NCBI GenBank assembly: GCA_036519295.1
Contig: DATDLN010000222.1
Span: 1 to 20,642 of the forward strand
Direction: 5' to 3'
DNA length: 20,642 nt
Origin: JACVRW01 sp036519295
GTDB lineage: Bacteria > Actinomycetota > Thermoleophilia > Solirubrobacterales > Thermoleophilaceae
The translations under genes were made by a program, and so were the position numbers. The number at the start of each line of letters is the position of its first letter. Positions within the stretch are counted from its first letter, which is position 1. The notes under the pieces are model-generated. The model saw nothing but the letters and a program-made list of their open reading frames with translations, ran no database searches and was not told the DNA's origin. Shown piece after piece: positions 6,365 to 14,895 of this stretch.

Positions 6365-8784
6365 GGATCCCCGTCGCCTGGCTGCGCTCCTACTGCGACC
6401 CCGCCCTCCCGGCCGAGGACATCGCCGATCGCCTCACGATGGCCGGCCTGAAACTCGAGCGCCTGCATCGGACCGGGGTGGGGGACATCGCCGGTTTCCT
6501 CACCGGCCGCGTCCTCCGGGTCGACCGCCATCCGAGCGCCGACCGCCTCACAGTCTGCTCGGTCGACATCGGCGGACCGGAGCCGCAAACCATCGTCTGT
6601 GGAGCGCCCAATGTCGCCCCCGGCCAGACCGTCGCAGTCGCGCTCCCGGGAGCGCTCATGCCCGACGGCACCGTGCTGGGCGAGGCCACCCTTCGCGGCG
6701 TGAGGTCCAGCGGGATGATCCTTGCCGAGGACGAGGTCGGGATCGGCGAGGACCACGCGGGGATCATGGTCCTCGCGGACGGCGCCCGGCCCGGCGCCCC
6801 GCTGTCGGAGCACCTCCCGATAGCCGACGAGGTGATCGAGATCGAGATCACCCCGAACCGCCCCGACGCGATGGGCGTCTACGGCGTGGCGCGTGACCTC
6901 CGCGCGGCCACGGCGGCGCCACTGGCGGAGGACCCGACGGCGGCGGACGCCGAGCCGCGGGGAACCGACTCGGCCGAGGACCACGCGGCCGTCGAGATCG
7001 CCGATCCGGACATCTGCCTGCGCTTCACGGCGCGGGTCTTCGAGGGCGTGAAGGTCGGCCCCTCGCCGCTCTGGCTGAAGCAGCGGCTGATGGCGGTGGG
7101 GCAGCGCCCGATCTCAAACGTCGTCGACATCACCAACTACGTGATGCTCACCTGCAGCCAGCCGCTCCATGCCTTCGACCTCGGCGAGGTGCGCGGCTCC
7201 CGCATCGTCGTCCGCAAGGCGGCCGAGGGCGAGACGATGACCACGCTCGACGACGTGGAGCGCACCTTCACATCCGAGATGGCGCTCGTCTGCGACGCCG
7301 AGGGCCCGAGCGGGATCGCGGGGATCATGGGGGGCCAGATCTCCGAGGTCTCGGAGAAGACCACGCGGGTGCTGATGGAGGCCGCTACCTGGGTCGGCCC
7401 GAACATAATGCGCACCTCACGCGCCCTCGGGCTCCGGACCGAGGCCTCGGCGCGGTTCGAGAAGCAGCTCCACCCGGATCTGGCGATGGCCGGTCAACGG
7501 CTCGCGGCCCGGCTGATGGTGGACCTGTGCGGCGCGCGAATGGTGCCCGGCACAATCGACGCCTATCCGGCGCCGAAAGGGCTGCGCACGGTTTCGCTTC
7601 GCCACGAGCGGATCACGCGGCTGCTCGGCGAGGAGATCGCCCCCGAGGAAGTACGGGCGATCCTGCTCAGGCTCGGCTTCGGGGAGAGCGCGGACGGCTG
7701 GGTGGTGCCGCCCTGGCGCGACTCGGACGTCCAGCGCGAGGCCGACCTGATCGAGGAGGTGGCTCGCATCCACGGCCTCGACAAGCTCCCGACCACCCTG
7801 CCGTCGCGGCGGCGCGCGGTGGGGCGCCTCACTCCGCGTCAGTGGCTGCGGCGGCGGCTCGAGGACGCGCTGCGCGATCGCGGTCTCGACGAGTGCGTCT
7901 CCTACTCGTTCACCTCCCCCCAGGCGATCGAGCGCCTCCGGCTCGAGTATCAGCCGCTCCTGCGGATCGACAACCCGCTCAGCGAGGAGCTGAGCGTCAT
8001 GCGCCCCCTACTGCTGCCGGGACTGCTGGACGCCGCCCGCCACAACGCCGCTCACGGCCGGGCGGGGGTGGCGCTGTTCGAGTCCGCACACGTCTACCTC
8101 CCGGCCGATGCGCCCGATGTGCCGGACGACGTCTCGCCGCGCGGCTCGAAGCCGGCCGACGAGCCCGAGCACCTCGCTGCCTTGGTCACGCAGGCGGCCC
8201 CCGGGGGCTGGCGCACGGCGCCGCGGGCCGCCGACTTCCACGCGCTCAAGGGGCTGCTCGAGGCCGTGCTCGGAGTGGCCCGAGTCGATTGGCGGGCCGA
8301 ACCGCTTCCGCGGCCGTTTCTCCACCCGGGCAGGGCGGCGGATGTGCTCGCCGGGGACGGGGCCGAGCTCGGCTGGATCGGCGAGCTGCACCCCCTGGTT
8401 ACGCGCGCGTGGGAGCTCGACGGGCCGGTGGCGGCGTTCGAGGTGGACTTCGGAGTGGTCGCCGAACTGGCGCCGGCCGCGGCCGTCTACCGCGACGTGA
8501 CCACCTTCCCCGGCGTCCTCCAGGACATCGCCGTGGTGGTGCCCGAGGAGGTGCCGGCCGCGGACGTCGAGGCGGCCGTGCGCAGCGGCGGAGGCGAGCT
8601 CCTCGAGCGGCTTGCCATCTTCGACCTCTATCGCGGCGAGCAGGTCGGGGAGGGCAGGAAGTCGCTGGCCCTGCGGCTCGAGTTCCGGGCGCCCGAGCGC
8701 ACGCTCACCGACGCGGAGGTGGCCGAGCGCCGGGCCGCGATCGAGCGCGAGCTCGCGGAGATCGGCGGGAAGCTTCGTGCCTGA
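6361..8784 (+). CDS. pheT: Phenylalanyl-tRNA synthetase beta subunit
   Basis: Partner of PheS; 807 residues, normal for the family. Start ATG 6361 gives MRIPVAWLRSYCD, the conserved N-terminus. In order: tRNA-binding (EMAP-like) domain at about 40-150 with CGAPNVAPGQTVAVALPGA and SSGMILAEDEVG; the B3/B4 editing domain including RPISNVVDITNYVM and QPLHAFDL, which hydrolyses Tyr-tRNA-Phe; the B5 domain after RHERITRLLGEEI; the catalytic-like core with VARIHGLDKLPTTLP and PLSEELSVMRPLLLPGLLDA; and a C-terminal anticodon-binding FDX-ACB domain (YRDVTTFPGVLQDIAVVV to GGKLRA). The last 8 nt overlap argC, joining the translation block to the arginine genes. Confidence 0.98.
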   Translation: MRIPVAWLRSYCDPALPAEDIADRLTMAGLKLERLHRTGVGDIAGFLTGRVLRVDRHPSADRLTVCSVDIGGPEPQTIVCGAPNVAPGQTVAVALPGALMPDGTVLGEATLRGVRSSGMILAEDEVGIGEDHAGIMVLADGARPGAPLSEHLPIADEVIEIEITPNRPDAMGVYGVARDLRAATAAPLAEDPTAADAEPRGTDSAEDHAAVEIADPDICLRFTARVFEGVKVGPSPLWLKQRLMAVGQRPISNVVDITNYVMLTCSQPLHAFDLGEVRGSRIVVRKAAEGETMTTLDDVERTFTSEMALVCDAEGPSGIAGIMGGQISEVSEKTTRVLMEAATWVGPNIMRTSRALGLRTEASARFEKQLHPDLAMAGQRLAARLMVDLCGARMVPGTIDAYPAPKGLRTVSLRHERITRLLGEEIAPEEVRAILLRLGFGESADGWVVPPWRDSDVQREADLIEEVARIHGLDKLPTTLPSRRRAVGRLTPRQWLRRRLEDALRDRGLDECVSYSFTSPQAIERLRLEYQPLLRIDNPLSEELSVMRPLLLPGLLDAARHNAAHGRAGVALFESAHVYLPADAPDVPDDVSPRGSKPADEPEHLAALVTQAAPGGWRTAPRAADFHALKGLLEAVLGVARVDWRAEPLPRPFLHPGRAADVLAGDGAELGWIGELHPLVTRAWELDGPVAAFEVDFGVVAELAPAAAVYRDVTTFPGVLQDIAVVVPEEVPAADVEAAVRSGGGELLERLAIFDLYRGEQVGEGRKSLALRLEFRAPERTLTDAEVAERRAAIERELAEIGGKLRA

Positions 8785-9757
8785 GAAACACCGAGTAGCG
8801 GTCATCGGCGCCACCGGCTTCGGCGGCGCGGTCTGCTCGTACATCTGCCGGCACCACCCGTCGCTGGAGCTGACGGTCGTGACCGCCCGCAGCGAGGCCG
8901 GCCGCCGGCACGACGAGCTCTACCCGGCCTATCGGGTGCCGCTCGTGATGGAGGTTTTCGACCCGGACGCCGTGGCGGCGCGAGCCGACGCGGCGCTCGT
9001 GGCATACCCGCACAAGGCCGCCGCGGGCGCTGTGGCAGCACTCCGCGAGCGCGGCCTCAAGGTGGTCGACCTCTCCGCCGACTTCCGGCTCGACCGCGGG
9101 AGCTACGAGCGCTGGTACCAGCCGCACGAGGCGCCGGAGCTGCTCGACGAGGCGGTCTACGGGCTGCCGGAGGCACACCGCGAGCAGATCCGATGCGCCG
9201 AGCTCGTCGCCGGCCCTGGATGCAATTCGACCGCCGCCCTGCTGGCCCTCCTGCCGCTTCGCGGGCGGATCGAAGACGCGGTGGTGGACATCAAGGCGGG
9301 CGTTTCGGGTGCGGGGCGCGAGGCCACCGAGGAGACCCACTTCGTCTCCGCGATCGACAACGTGAACCCCTACAAGACCGAGGGTCACCGTCACGTGGCC
9401 GAGCTCGAGCAGGAGCTGCCCGGCGTGCGCTTCGCTTTCGTGCCCCACCTGCTGCCGATAGACCAGGGCATTCTCGCCAGCTGCTACGTCACGGCGACCG
9501 AGCAGCTCACGCGGGAGTCCGCGCGCCGGCTGTTCGAGCGGGCCTACGCGAGCGAGCCGTTCGTCGAGATGATCGACGAGCCGCCGCGCACTCGCGACGT
9601 GCGCTTCACGAACCGCGCAACCGTCTACGTGACGGTGGTCGGCGACCGCGTGCTCTCGTTCTGCGCGATCGACAACCTCTGGAAGGGCGCCGCCGGCCAG
9701 GCCGTGCAGGACCTGAACCTCATGCTCGGGCTGCTGGAGACGGAGGGGCTCGAATGA
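8777..9757 (+). CDS. argC: N-acetyl-gamma-glutamyl-phosphate reductase
   Basis: Third step of arginine biosynthesis: NADPH-dependent reduction of N-acetylglutamyl phosphate to the semialdehyde. The 326-residue product starts at GTG 8777 (VPEKHRVAVIGATGFGG), immediately giving the NADP-binding glycine motif. The catalytic cysteine is Cys149 in VAGPGCNSTAALLALLPL. KAGVSGAGREATEETHF and GHRHVAELEQEL are family signatures, the latter containing the active-site histidine region. The C-terminus RVLSFCAIDNLWKGAAGQAV matches the family. The start lies 8 nt inside pheT and the stop overlaps the argJ ATG (ATGA), so expression is probably coupled to both neighbours. Confidence 0.97.
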   Translation: MPEKHRVAVIGATGFGGAVCSYICRHHPSLELTVVTARSEAGRRHDELYPAYRVPLVMEVFDPDAVAARADAALVAYPHKAAAGAVAALRERGLKVVDLSADFRLDRGSYERWYQPHEAPELLDEAVYGLPEAHREQIRCAELVAGPGCNSTAALLALLPLRGRIEDAVVDIKAGVSGAGREATEETHFVSAIDNVNPYKTEGHRHVAELEQELPGVRFAFVPHLLPIDQGILASCYVTATEQLTRESARRLFERAYASEPFVEMIDEPPRTRDVRFTNRATVYVTVVGDRVLSFCAIDNLWKGAAGQAVQDLNLMLGLLETEGLE

Positions 9758-10971
9758 GCTTCTTCCGCTCGCGCTGGGTCGAGGCGCCCGCGCACGCCGG
9801 CGAGCTCGAGCCGACCGCGCTGCCGCGCGGCTTCCGGGCAGCGGGCGTGGCGGCGGGCATCAAGCCCGAGGGGCTCGACGTGGGCGTTCTGGTCTCGGAC
9901 GCGCCCGAGACGGTGTCCGCCGCCCGCTTCACCACCAACGCGCGCGTGGGCGCGCCCGTGACCGTCTCGCGGGAGGCCGATCTCCAAGGCCTGCGCGCCG
10001 TGGCGGTCAACTCCGGTTGCTCCAACGTGGGCGATGGGCGCCGGGGGCTCGAGACCGCCGTCGCCATGCAGACGGCGGCCGCCGAGAAGCTCGGGCTCGC
10101 GCCGCGCCAGGTGGGCGTCGCCTCGACGGGCGTGATCGGCACGGAGCTGCCGCGCGACAAGGTCGTGGGCGGCGTTCGCACCGCCTGCGACGAGCTCGGC
10201 CTCGATGCCGGCGGCTTCTCCGAGGCGATCCTCACGAGCGACGGCGCCCCCAAGCGGGCCTGCCTCGAGGTGCACCTGCGCCCGGGCTCCGTCCGGCTGG
10301 CGGCGCAGGCCAAGGGCGCCGGGATGATCTCACCGCGGTTCGCCACCATGTTCTGCTTCGTCGAGACCGACGCCGAGCTGTCGGCCGAGACGCTCGACCT
10401 GCTTACCGGCGTATGCGTCAAGCGCTCGTTCGACCGCATCTCGGTCGACGGTCAGCTGTCCACCAGCGACACCGTCTTCGCGCTCGCCAGCGCGGCGTCG
10501 GGCGTGCGCGTGGAACCGGAGTCCGAGGAGGAGCTGAGGCTGGGGGAGGCACTCGACGCGCTCCTGCGCCAGCTCGCCCTCGAGATCGTGGCCGACGGCG
10601 AGGGGGCCGGGCGTGTCGGGCGAATCGTGGTGCGCGGGAGGCCCGACGCAGTGGAGCCGGTGGCCCGCTCGATCGCCAACTCGCCGCTGGTGAAGGCGGC
10701 GCTCCATGGCGGCGACCCAAACTTCGGCCGCGTGCTCCAGGCCGCCGGCCAGGCGTGGCCGCAGGGCGAGCCGTTCGTGGCGGACCTCGAGATCGAGGGC
10801 CGGCTGCTGGTCTCCGCCGGCGACGTCGTCGAACCCCCCCCACCCGGACTCATGAACGGCTCGGAGGTCGAGTACGCGCTGACGATGCCGGGCGAGGGGG
10901 GCGAGACCGAGGTCTTCTTCAGCGACCTGAGCCCCGAGTACGCCCGCTTCAACTCGGAATACGCGTCATGA
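9754..10971 (+). CDS. argJ: Bifunctional ornithine acetyltransferase / N-acetylglutamate synthase
   Basis: Transfers the acetyl group from N-acetylornithine back to glutamate, making arginine synthesis cyclic; some members also use acetyl-CoA. The 405-residue precursor cleaves itself into alpha and beta chains before the nucleophilic threonine, Thr198 here, in KGAGMISPRFATMF (Ala197/Thr198). STGVIG near 130 supplies the oxyanion-hole Thr-Gly. HGGDPNFGRVLQAAG near the end of the beta chain is conserved. Oddity: the usual NSGNANACTG segment reads NSGCSNVGDG (about 88-97). Both ends overlap neighbours (ATGA with argC and with argB). argJ fits with no argE being seen here. Confidence 0.96.
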   Translation: MSFFRSRWVEAPAHAGELEPTALPRGFRAAGVAAGIKPEGLDVGVLVSDAPETVSAARFTTNARVGAPVTVSREADLQGLRAVAVNSGCSNVGDGRRGLETAVAMQTAAAEKLGLAPRQVGVASTGVIGTELPRDKVVGGVRTACDELGLDAGGFSEAILTSDGAPKRACLEVHLRPGSVRLAAQAKGAGMISPRFATMFCFVETDAELSAETLDLLTGVCVKRSFDRISVDGQLSTSDTVFALASAASGVRVEPESEEELRLGEALDALLRQLALEIVADGEGAGRVGRIVVRGRPDAVEPVARSIANSPLVKAALHGGDPNFGRVLQAAGQAWPQGEPFVADLEIEGRLLVSAGDVVEPPPPGLMNGSEVEYALTMPGEGGETEVFFSDLSPEYARFNSEYAS

Positions 10972-11807
10972 GGGACGTCGCGACCCTTCTCGAGGCGCTG
11001 CCGTACATCCGGGAGTTCCACGGCGAGACCGTGGTGATCAAGTACGGCGGCGCGGCGATGACCGACCCGGCGCTGAAGGAGGAGTTCGCCCGCGACGTCG
11101 TGCTCCTCAAGTACGTCGGCATGAACCCGGTGGTGGTGCACGGTGGCGGCCCCGACATCACGCACTACATGGAGCGGCTGGGGATGGAGGTCAAGTTCGT
11201 CGAGGGCCTACGGGTCTCGGACGAGGCCACCGTCGAGGTGGCGAAGATGGTGCTCGTCGGCAAGCAGAACAAGGACATCGTCCTGCTGCTTGGTCGCCAC
11301 GGGCAGCCGGCGGTGGGGCTCTGCGGCGACGACGGGCTGCTCTTCACCGTGAAGAAGCGCCTCGCCGGCGAGACCGACGTGGGCTTCGTCGGCGAGATCG
11401 AGCGCGTGGACGCCGACGTGCTCAACCACATCGCCGAGGACTACATCCCGGTCATCGCCTCCGTGGGCGCCGACCTCGACGGCAACTCCTACAACGTCAA
11501 CGCCGATGCCGCGGCGGGGGCGGTGGCCCGGGCCCTGGGGGCGTTCAAGGTGATCTTCCTTACCGACGTGGAGGGCTGGCGCGCCGATCCCGACGACCCC
11601 GAAAGCCGCATATCCGAAGCCACTGCCGCCGAGGTGCGCCGCAACCTCCGGGCGGTGAGCGGCGGGATGCGCCCCAAGCTCGAGGCCTGCCTCGACGCGC
11701 TCGAGAGCGGCGTGGCCAACGCGCACATCATCGACGGGCGGCTGCCGCACTCGCTGCTGCTCGAGCTGTTCACGGACGAGGGGATCGGGACGAAGCTGTG
11801 GCCCTAG
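10968..11807 (+). CDS. argB: Acetylglutamate kinase
   Basis: Phosphorylates N-acetylglutamate, the second and usually feedback-controlled step of arginine synthesis. 279 residues. Visible motifs: VVIKYGGAAM (phosphate-binding glycine loop), VVHGGGPDI, SVGADLDGNSYNVNADAAAG (substrate site), FLTDVEGW, and SGGMRPKLEACLDAL. The N-terminal helix DVATLLEALPYIREF precedes the catalytic domain; in known enzymes this helix accompanies the hexameric, arginine-inhibited form, so feedback inhibition is likely (inference). The start overlaps the argJ stop (ATGA); the argD GTG lies 10 nt inside its 3' end. Confidence 0.97.
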   Translation: MRDVATLLEALPYIREFHGETVVIKYGGAAMTDPALKEEFARDVVLLKYVGMNPVVVHGGGPDITHYMERLGMEVKFVEGLRVSDEATVEVAKMVLVGKQNKDIVLLLGRHGQPAVGLCGDDGLLFTVKKRLAGETDVGFVGEIERVDADVLNHIAEDYIPVIASVGADLDGNSYNVNADAAAGAVARALGAFKVIFLTDVEGWRADPDDPESRISEATAAEVRRNLRAVSGGMRPKLEACLDALESGVANAHIIDGRLPHSLLLELFTDEGIGTKLWP

Positions 11808-12934
11808 ATCAGCTCCGCACCCTCGAAGGCCGGGCGGTGATGCCGACGTACGTACGCAACCCGGTGGAATTCGTGCGCGGCGAGGGCACCCGGCTCTGGG
11901 ACGACGAGGGCAACGAGTACCTCGACTTCCTGACCGGGATCTCCATTGCGCTCCTCGGCCACTGTCATCCGCGCGTCGTGGAGGCGGTGCGCGAGCAGGC
12001 CGGGCGGCTGATGCACGTCGGCAACCTCTACTACACGGAGCCCGCAATGCGGTTGGCCGGCCGGCTCTCGGAGCACTCCCTGGGCGGCAAGGTGTTCCTC
12101 TGCAACTCGGGCACCGAGGCGATCGAATGCGCGATCAAGCTGGCCCGCCGCCACCGCCCGGGTGGCGACTTCGTGGTACTCGAGGGGGGTTTCCACGGCC
12201 GCACGATGGGAGCGCTCTCGGCGACCCCGCAGGAGGAGAAGCAGGCGCCCTTCGCGCCGCTCGTGCCAGGCTTCCGCGTGGCCTCGCGGGACGGTCCGCT
12301 CCCGGTCGACGAACGCACCGCGGCGGTGATCATCGAGCCGATTCAGGGCGAGGGCGGAATCCATCCGATAGACCCCCGGCTCCTCGCCTCGGCGCGCGAG
12401 CTCTGTGACGCGCACGGCGCGCTCCTCGTCTTCGACGAGATCCAGTGCGGCATGGGGCGCACCGGCACTCTGTGGGCATGGCAGCAGCTAGGCGTGCGCC
12501 CCGATGTGATGACGACGGCAAAGGGGCTCGGCGGCGGGCTGCCGATCGGCGCCTGCGTCACCTCGGCGGAGTTCGCCGACGTGCTCCGGCCCGGCGACCA
12601 CGGCTCCACGTTCGCCGGTGGGCCCGTGATCGCCGCGGCGGCCAATGCGGTGCTCGACGTGGTTGACGACGATGCCTTCCTCGCCGCAGTAGCCGAAAGG
12701 GGCGATCGCCTCGCGGCCGGTCTGCGCGACCTCGGCCTCGAGGTGCGGGGGCTGGGCCTGATGCTCGCGTTCGGCGCCGAGGACGGGCCCGCGCTCGTCC
12801 GGCGCGCGCTGCTGGAAGAGCGCCTGGTGCTGAACGCGACCGGGCCGGACACGGTGAGGCTGCTGCCGCCGCTGACAGTGTCGGATGACGAGATCGACGA
12901 GGCGGTGGGCCGGATTGGAACGTTGCTCGAGTGA
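11798..12934 (+). CDS. argD: Acetylornithine aminotransferase
   Basis: PLP-dependent class III aminotransferase converting N-acetylglutamate semialdehyde and glutamate to N-acetylornithine; 378 residues. Motifs: GHCHPRVVEAV, LCNSGTEAIECAIKLAR (cofactor phosphate site), FHGRTMGALSAT, VIIEPIQGEGGI, LLVFDEIQCGMGRTG, and the Schiff-base lysine Lys242 in TTAKGLGGGLPIG. GTG 11798 gives MALDQLRTLEGRAVMPTYVR; an internal ATG 14 codons later (VMPTY) is a possible alternative. The frame starts within the argB 3' end. A strong hairpin follows the stop, suggesting that the argCJBD group ends or is attenuated here. In many actinobacteria argF and argR come next; here they do not. Confidence 0.96.
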   Translation: MALDQLRTLEGRAVMPTYVRNPVEFVRGEGTRLWDDEGNEYLDFLTGISIALLGHCHPRVVEAVREQAGRLMHVGNLYYTEPAMRLAGRLSEHSLGGKVFLCNSGTEAIECAIKLARRHRPGGDFVVLEGGFHGRTMGALSATPQEEKQAPFAPLVPGFRVASRDGPLPVDERTAAVIIEPIQGEGGIHPIDPRLLASARELCDAHGALLVFDEIQCGMGRTGTLWAWQQLGVRPDVMTTAKGLGGGLPIGACVTSAEFADVLRPGDHGSTFAGGPVIAAAANAVLDVVDDDAFLAAVAERGDRLAAGLRDLGLEVRGLGLMLAFGAEDGPALVRRALLEERLVLNATGPDTVRLLPPLTVSDDEIDEAVGRIGTLLE

Positions 12935-12956
12935 ACTCGGCTCCGGATTGCTTGAA

Positions 12957-12986
12957 GGATTTGGGGGCCTATAGACCCCCAAATCC
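12957..12986. terminator. Perfect 11-bp hairpin after argD
   Basis: GGATTTGGGGG (12957-12967) and CCCCCAAATCC (12976-12986) pair perfectly around the 8-nt loop CCTATAGA, 23 nt after the argD stop. There is no T-tail, so it would act as a non-canonical terminator, an mRNA end stabiliser or an attenuator. The loop contains TATAGA, a possible -10 box for the next gene, which lacks a ribosome binding site. Confidence 0.55.
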
Positions 12987-12998
12987 CCCACTCGTCCC

Positions 12999-13448
12999 GT
13001 GACCGCCGTGCTCTTCGCCTACGGCAGCAACCTCGCCGCCTCCGAGATGGACGGCTGGTGCCGCGCTGCGCGCTTCGTCGGCGTGGCGCGACTTCCCGAC
13101 CACCGGCTGGCCCTCAACCGGCGCTCGATTCGCTGGGGCGGCGGCGCCGTCGACATCGTGCCGGCCCCCGGCGAGGAGGTGTGGGGCGCCATGTACGACC
13201 TCCCCGACGGTACGCTCGACCGCCTCGACGCCAAGGAAGGGGCGGGCTGGGCGTACCGGCGGATCACCGTCCGGGTCGAGGCCCCGGACGGCCGCCCACT
13301 CGAAGCCGAGGCCTACCAGGTGATCGACAAGGAACCCCAAGAGGTGCCGCCCACGCCCGAGTACGCCGCGGTCCTCGTGCGCGGCGCACGCGAGCGTGGG
13401 CTCCCCGAGGAGTACGTGGCACGCCTGTTACGGTGGCTCGCCCCGTGA
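12999..13448 (+). CDS. Gamma-glutamylcyclotransferase-like protein
   Basis: A 149-residue protein of the GGCT/AIG2-like fold. It begins MTAVLFAYGSNLAASEMDGW; FAYGSNL is the family signature that binds the gamma-glutamyl moiety. Glu80 in DAKEGAGWAYRR is the expected catalytic acid/base, and GAMYDLPDGTLDRLD is the conserved stretch before it. Known members release 5-oxoproline from gamma-glutamyl amino acids or amines; the substrate here is unknown. GTG 12999 starts the frame 64 nt after argD and its stop shares GTGA with the argG start, so it is tied to argG translation. Its place between argD and argG, where argF-argR usually lie, hints at a link to glutamate/ornithine metabolism, but this is only context. 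Confidence 0.88.
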   Translation: MTAVLFAYGSNLAASEMDGWCRAARFVGVARLPDHRLALNRRSIRWGGGAVDIVPAPGEEVWGAMYDLPDGTLDRLDAKEGAGWAYRRITVRVEAPDGRPLEAEAYQVIDKEPQEVPPTPEYAAVLVRGARERGLPEEYVARLLRWLAP

Positions 13449-14719
13449 GCGAGGAACGCCGCACCCTCATCAAGACGGCTTCGTACGAGGCCGAGCCCGG
13501 AGAGGTCGGACGCGTGCTGCTGCTCTACTCGGGCGGCCTCGACACCAGCGTGATGCTGAAGTGGATCCAGGACGAGTACGAGGCCGAGGTGGTGGCACTC
13601 ACGGTCAACCTCGGCCAGCCGGGGGAGGACTTCGAGGTCGTGAAGGGCAAGGCGCTGCGGCTCGGAGCGTTCGACTGCCACGTGGTGGATGCCCGCGAGG
13701 AATTCGCCCGGGACTACGTGCTGCCGGCCATCAAGGCGAACGCGCTCTACGGCGGCGGGTACCCGCTGTTCACCGCGCTCGGCCGCCCGTTGATAGCCAA
13801 GCTGGCGGTGGAGTACGCCCGTAAGTCCGGCTGCGACACGATCGCCCACGGCTGCACCGGCAAGGGCAACGACCAGGTTCGGATCGAGTCGACCGTGATC
13901 GCGCTCGATCCGGAGATGAAGATCATCGCCCCGGTGCGGGGCTGGCAGATGGGCCGAGAGGAGGAGATCGTCTACGCGCGTGAGCACGGCATCCCGGTGA
14001 AGGGCGGCACCGAGTCCCCGCCCTACTCGATCGACGACAATCTCTGGGGCCGCTCCTCGGAGGGCGGGCCGATCGAGGACCTCGACGAGCCGCCGCGCGA
14101 CGACGTGTTCCAGCTGGTCACCCGCCCCGAGGACTCACCCGACGAGCCGGAGGACGTCGTGGTCGAGTTCGAGCGTGGCTGCCCGGTGGCCCTGAACGGC
14201 GAGCGAATGGATCTCGTCGAGCTGCTCGAGCGGGCCGGCGAGCTGGGCGCCCGCCACGGCGCAGGGATCGTCGACCACGTCGAGGACCGCATCGTGGGCC
14301 TCAAGGTGCGCGATCTCTACGAGGTGCCCGCGGCCGCGATCATCCTGACCGCCCACAAGGAGCTCGAGAAGCTCGTCGGGACGATCCACCAGAACACCTT
14401 CAAACCGCACCTCGACGACCACTGGGCGTACCTCGTGTACGCCGGGCTGTGGTACGAGCCGCTGCTCTCGGACCTGAACGCGCTCATGGACGCGGTGAAC
14501 GAGCAGGTCACGGGCGAGGTGACGGTACGGCTGTTCAAGGGAAGCGTTCGGGCCGTCGCCCGCCGGTCGCCGAACGCGCTCTACGACCCTGCGCTGGCCG
14601 GCTTTGGCGAGTCGGGCGGGCTGTTCTCGCAGCAGGCGAGCCCGGGCTTCATCGAGCTGTGGTCATTGCAGTCGCGAATGGCGTACAACATGCGAAACAG
14701 GAAGCGAGGAGGCAAATGA
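13445..14719 (+). CDS. argG: Argininosuccinate synthase
   Basis: Joins citrulline and aspartate with ATP to form argininosuccinate, the penultimate arginine step. The 424-residue product carries the ATP pyrophosphatase loop VLLLYSGGLDTSVMLKWI, then IAHGCTGKGNDQVRIE, VRGWQMGREEEIVYAREHGI, SIDDNLWGRSSEGG, and the C-terminal region NALYDPALAGFGESGGLFSQ. GTG 13445 overlaps the preceding stop; another in-frame GTG lies at 13433. The last codons (MAYNMRNRKRGGK) are basic and end in ATGA, coupling to a small membrane protein gene. A decayed copy of these last 12 codons is found at 18825-18860. argH does not follow, which is unusual. Confidence 0.97.
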   Translation: MSEERRTLIKTASYEAEPGEVGRVLLLYSGGLDTSVMLKWIQDEYEAEVVALTVNLGQPGEDFEVVKGKALRLGAFDCHVVDAREEFARDYVLPAIKANALYGGGYPLFTALGRPLIAKLAVEYARKSGCDTIAHGCTGKGNDQVRIESTVIALDPEMKIIAPVRGWQMGREEEIVYAREHGIPVKGGTESPPYSIDDNLWGRSSEGGPIEDLDEPPRDDVFQLVTRPEDSPDEPEDVVVEFERGCPVALNGERMDLVELLERAGELGARHGAGIVDHVEDRIVGLKVRDLYEVPAAAIILTAHKELEKLVGTIHQNTFKPHLDDHWAYLVYAGLWYEPLLSDLNALMDAVNEQVTGEVTVRLFKGSVRAVARRSPNALYDPALAGFGESGGLFSQQASPGFIELWSLQSRMAYNMRNRKRGGK

Positions 14720-14895
14720 ACAGGAAGGGCTACACCGTGCTCGGCTGGATCGTCTGGCAGATCGGCCGGCGCGTTGCCAAGCGCAAGATGGCGCAGAACA
14801 AGACCAAGCTGGGCGCCGCCGCGACGGTGCTCGGCCTGCTGGTCGCCGGCCTGGTGGCCGCCAAGGCGGTCGGCTCGGGCGACGACAACGAGTAG
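14684..14895 (+). repeat. Direct repeat copy 1: argG 3' end plus small membrane protein gene
   Basis: This segment, from the TACAAC codons of argG to the stop of the 59-residue gene, is repeated in the same orientation at 18825-19027. In both copies the distance from TACAAC to the end of the upstream frame's TGA is 36 nt and the downstream ATG overlaps that TGA. The small genes agree at about 125 of the first 159 bases by hand count. The two copies bracket the leftward glycosidase operon. Confidence 0.7.
14716..14895 (+). CDS. Small basic single-pass membrane protein (59 aa), copy 1
   Basis: Not a family I can name. The 59-residue product has an N-terminal aromatic-rich stretch (KGYTVLGWIVWQIG, residues 4-17), a strongly basic block (RRVAKRKMAQNKTK, 18-31), an Ala/Gly/Leu-rich segment long enough to cross a membrane (about 32-50, LGAAATVLGLLVAGLVAAK) and an acidic tail ending GDDNE. 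By the positive-inside rule the N-terminus should face the cytoplasm. It has a good ribosome binding site GAGGAGG (14706-14712) inside the argG 3' end and overlaps the argG stop by ATGA, so it is translationally coupled to argG. A paralogue lies at 18857. A GC hairpin follows the stop. Function unknown; the same sequence twice with a well-conserved basic block argues that it is a real protein. Confidence 0.85.
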   Translation: MNRKGYTVLGWIVWQIGRRVAKRKMAQNKTKLGAAATVLGLLVAGLVAAKAVGSGDDNE

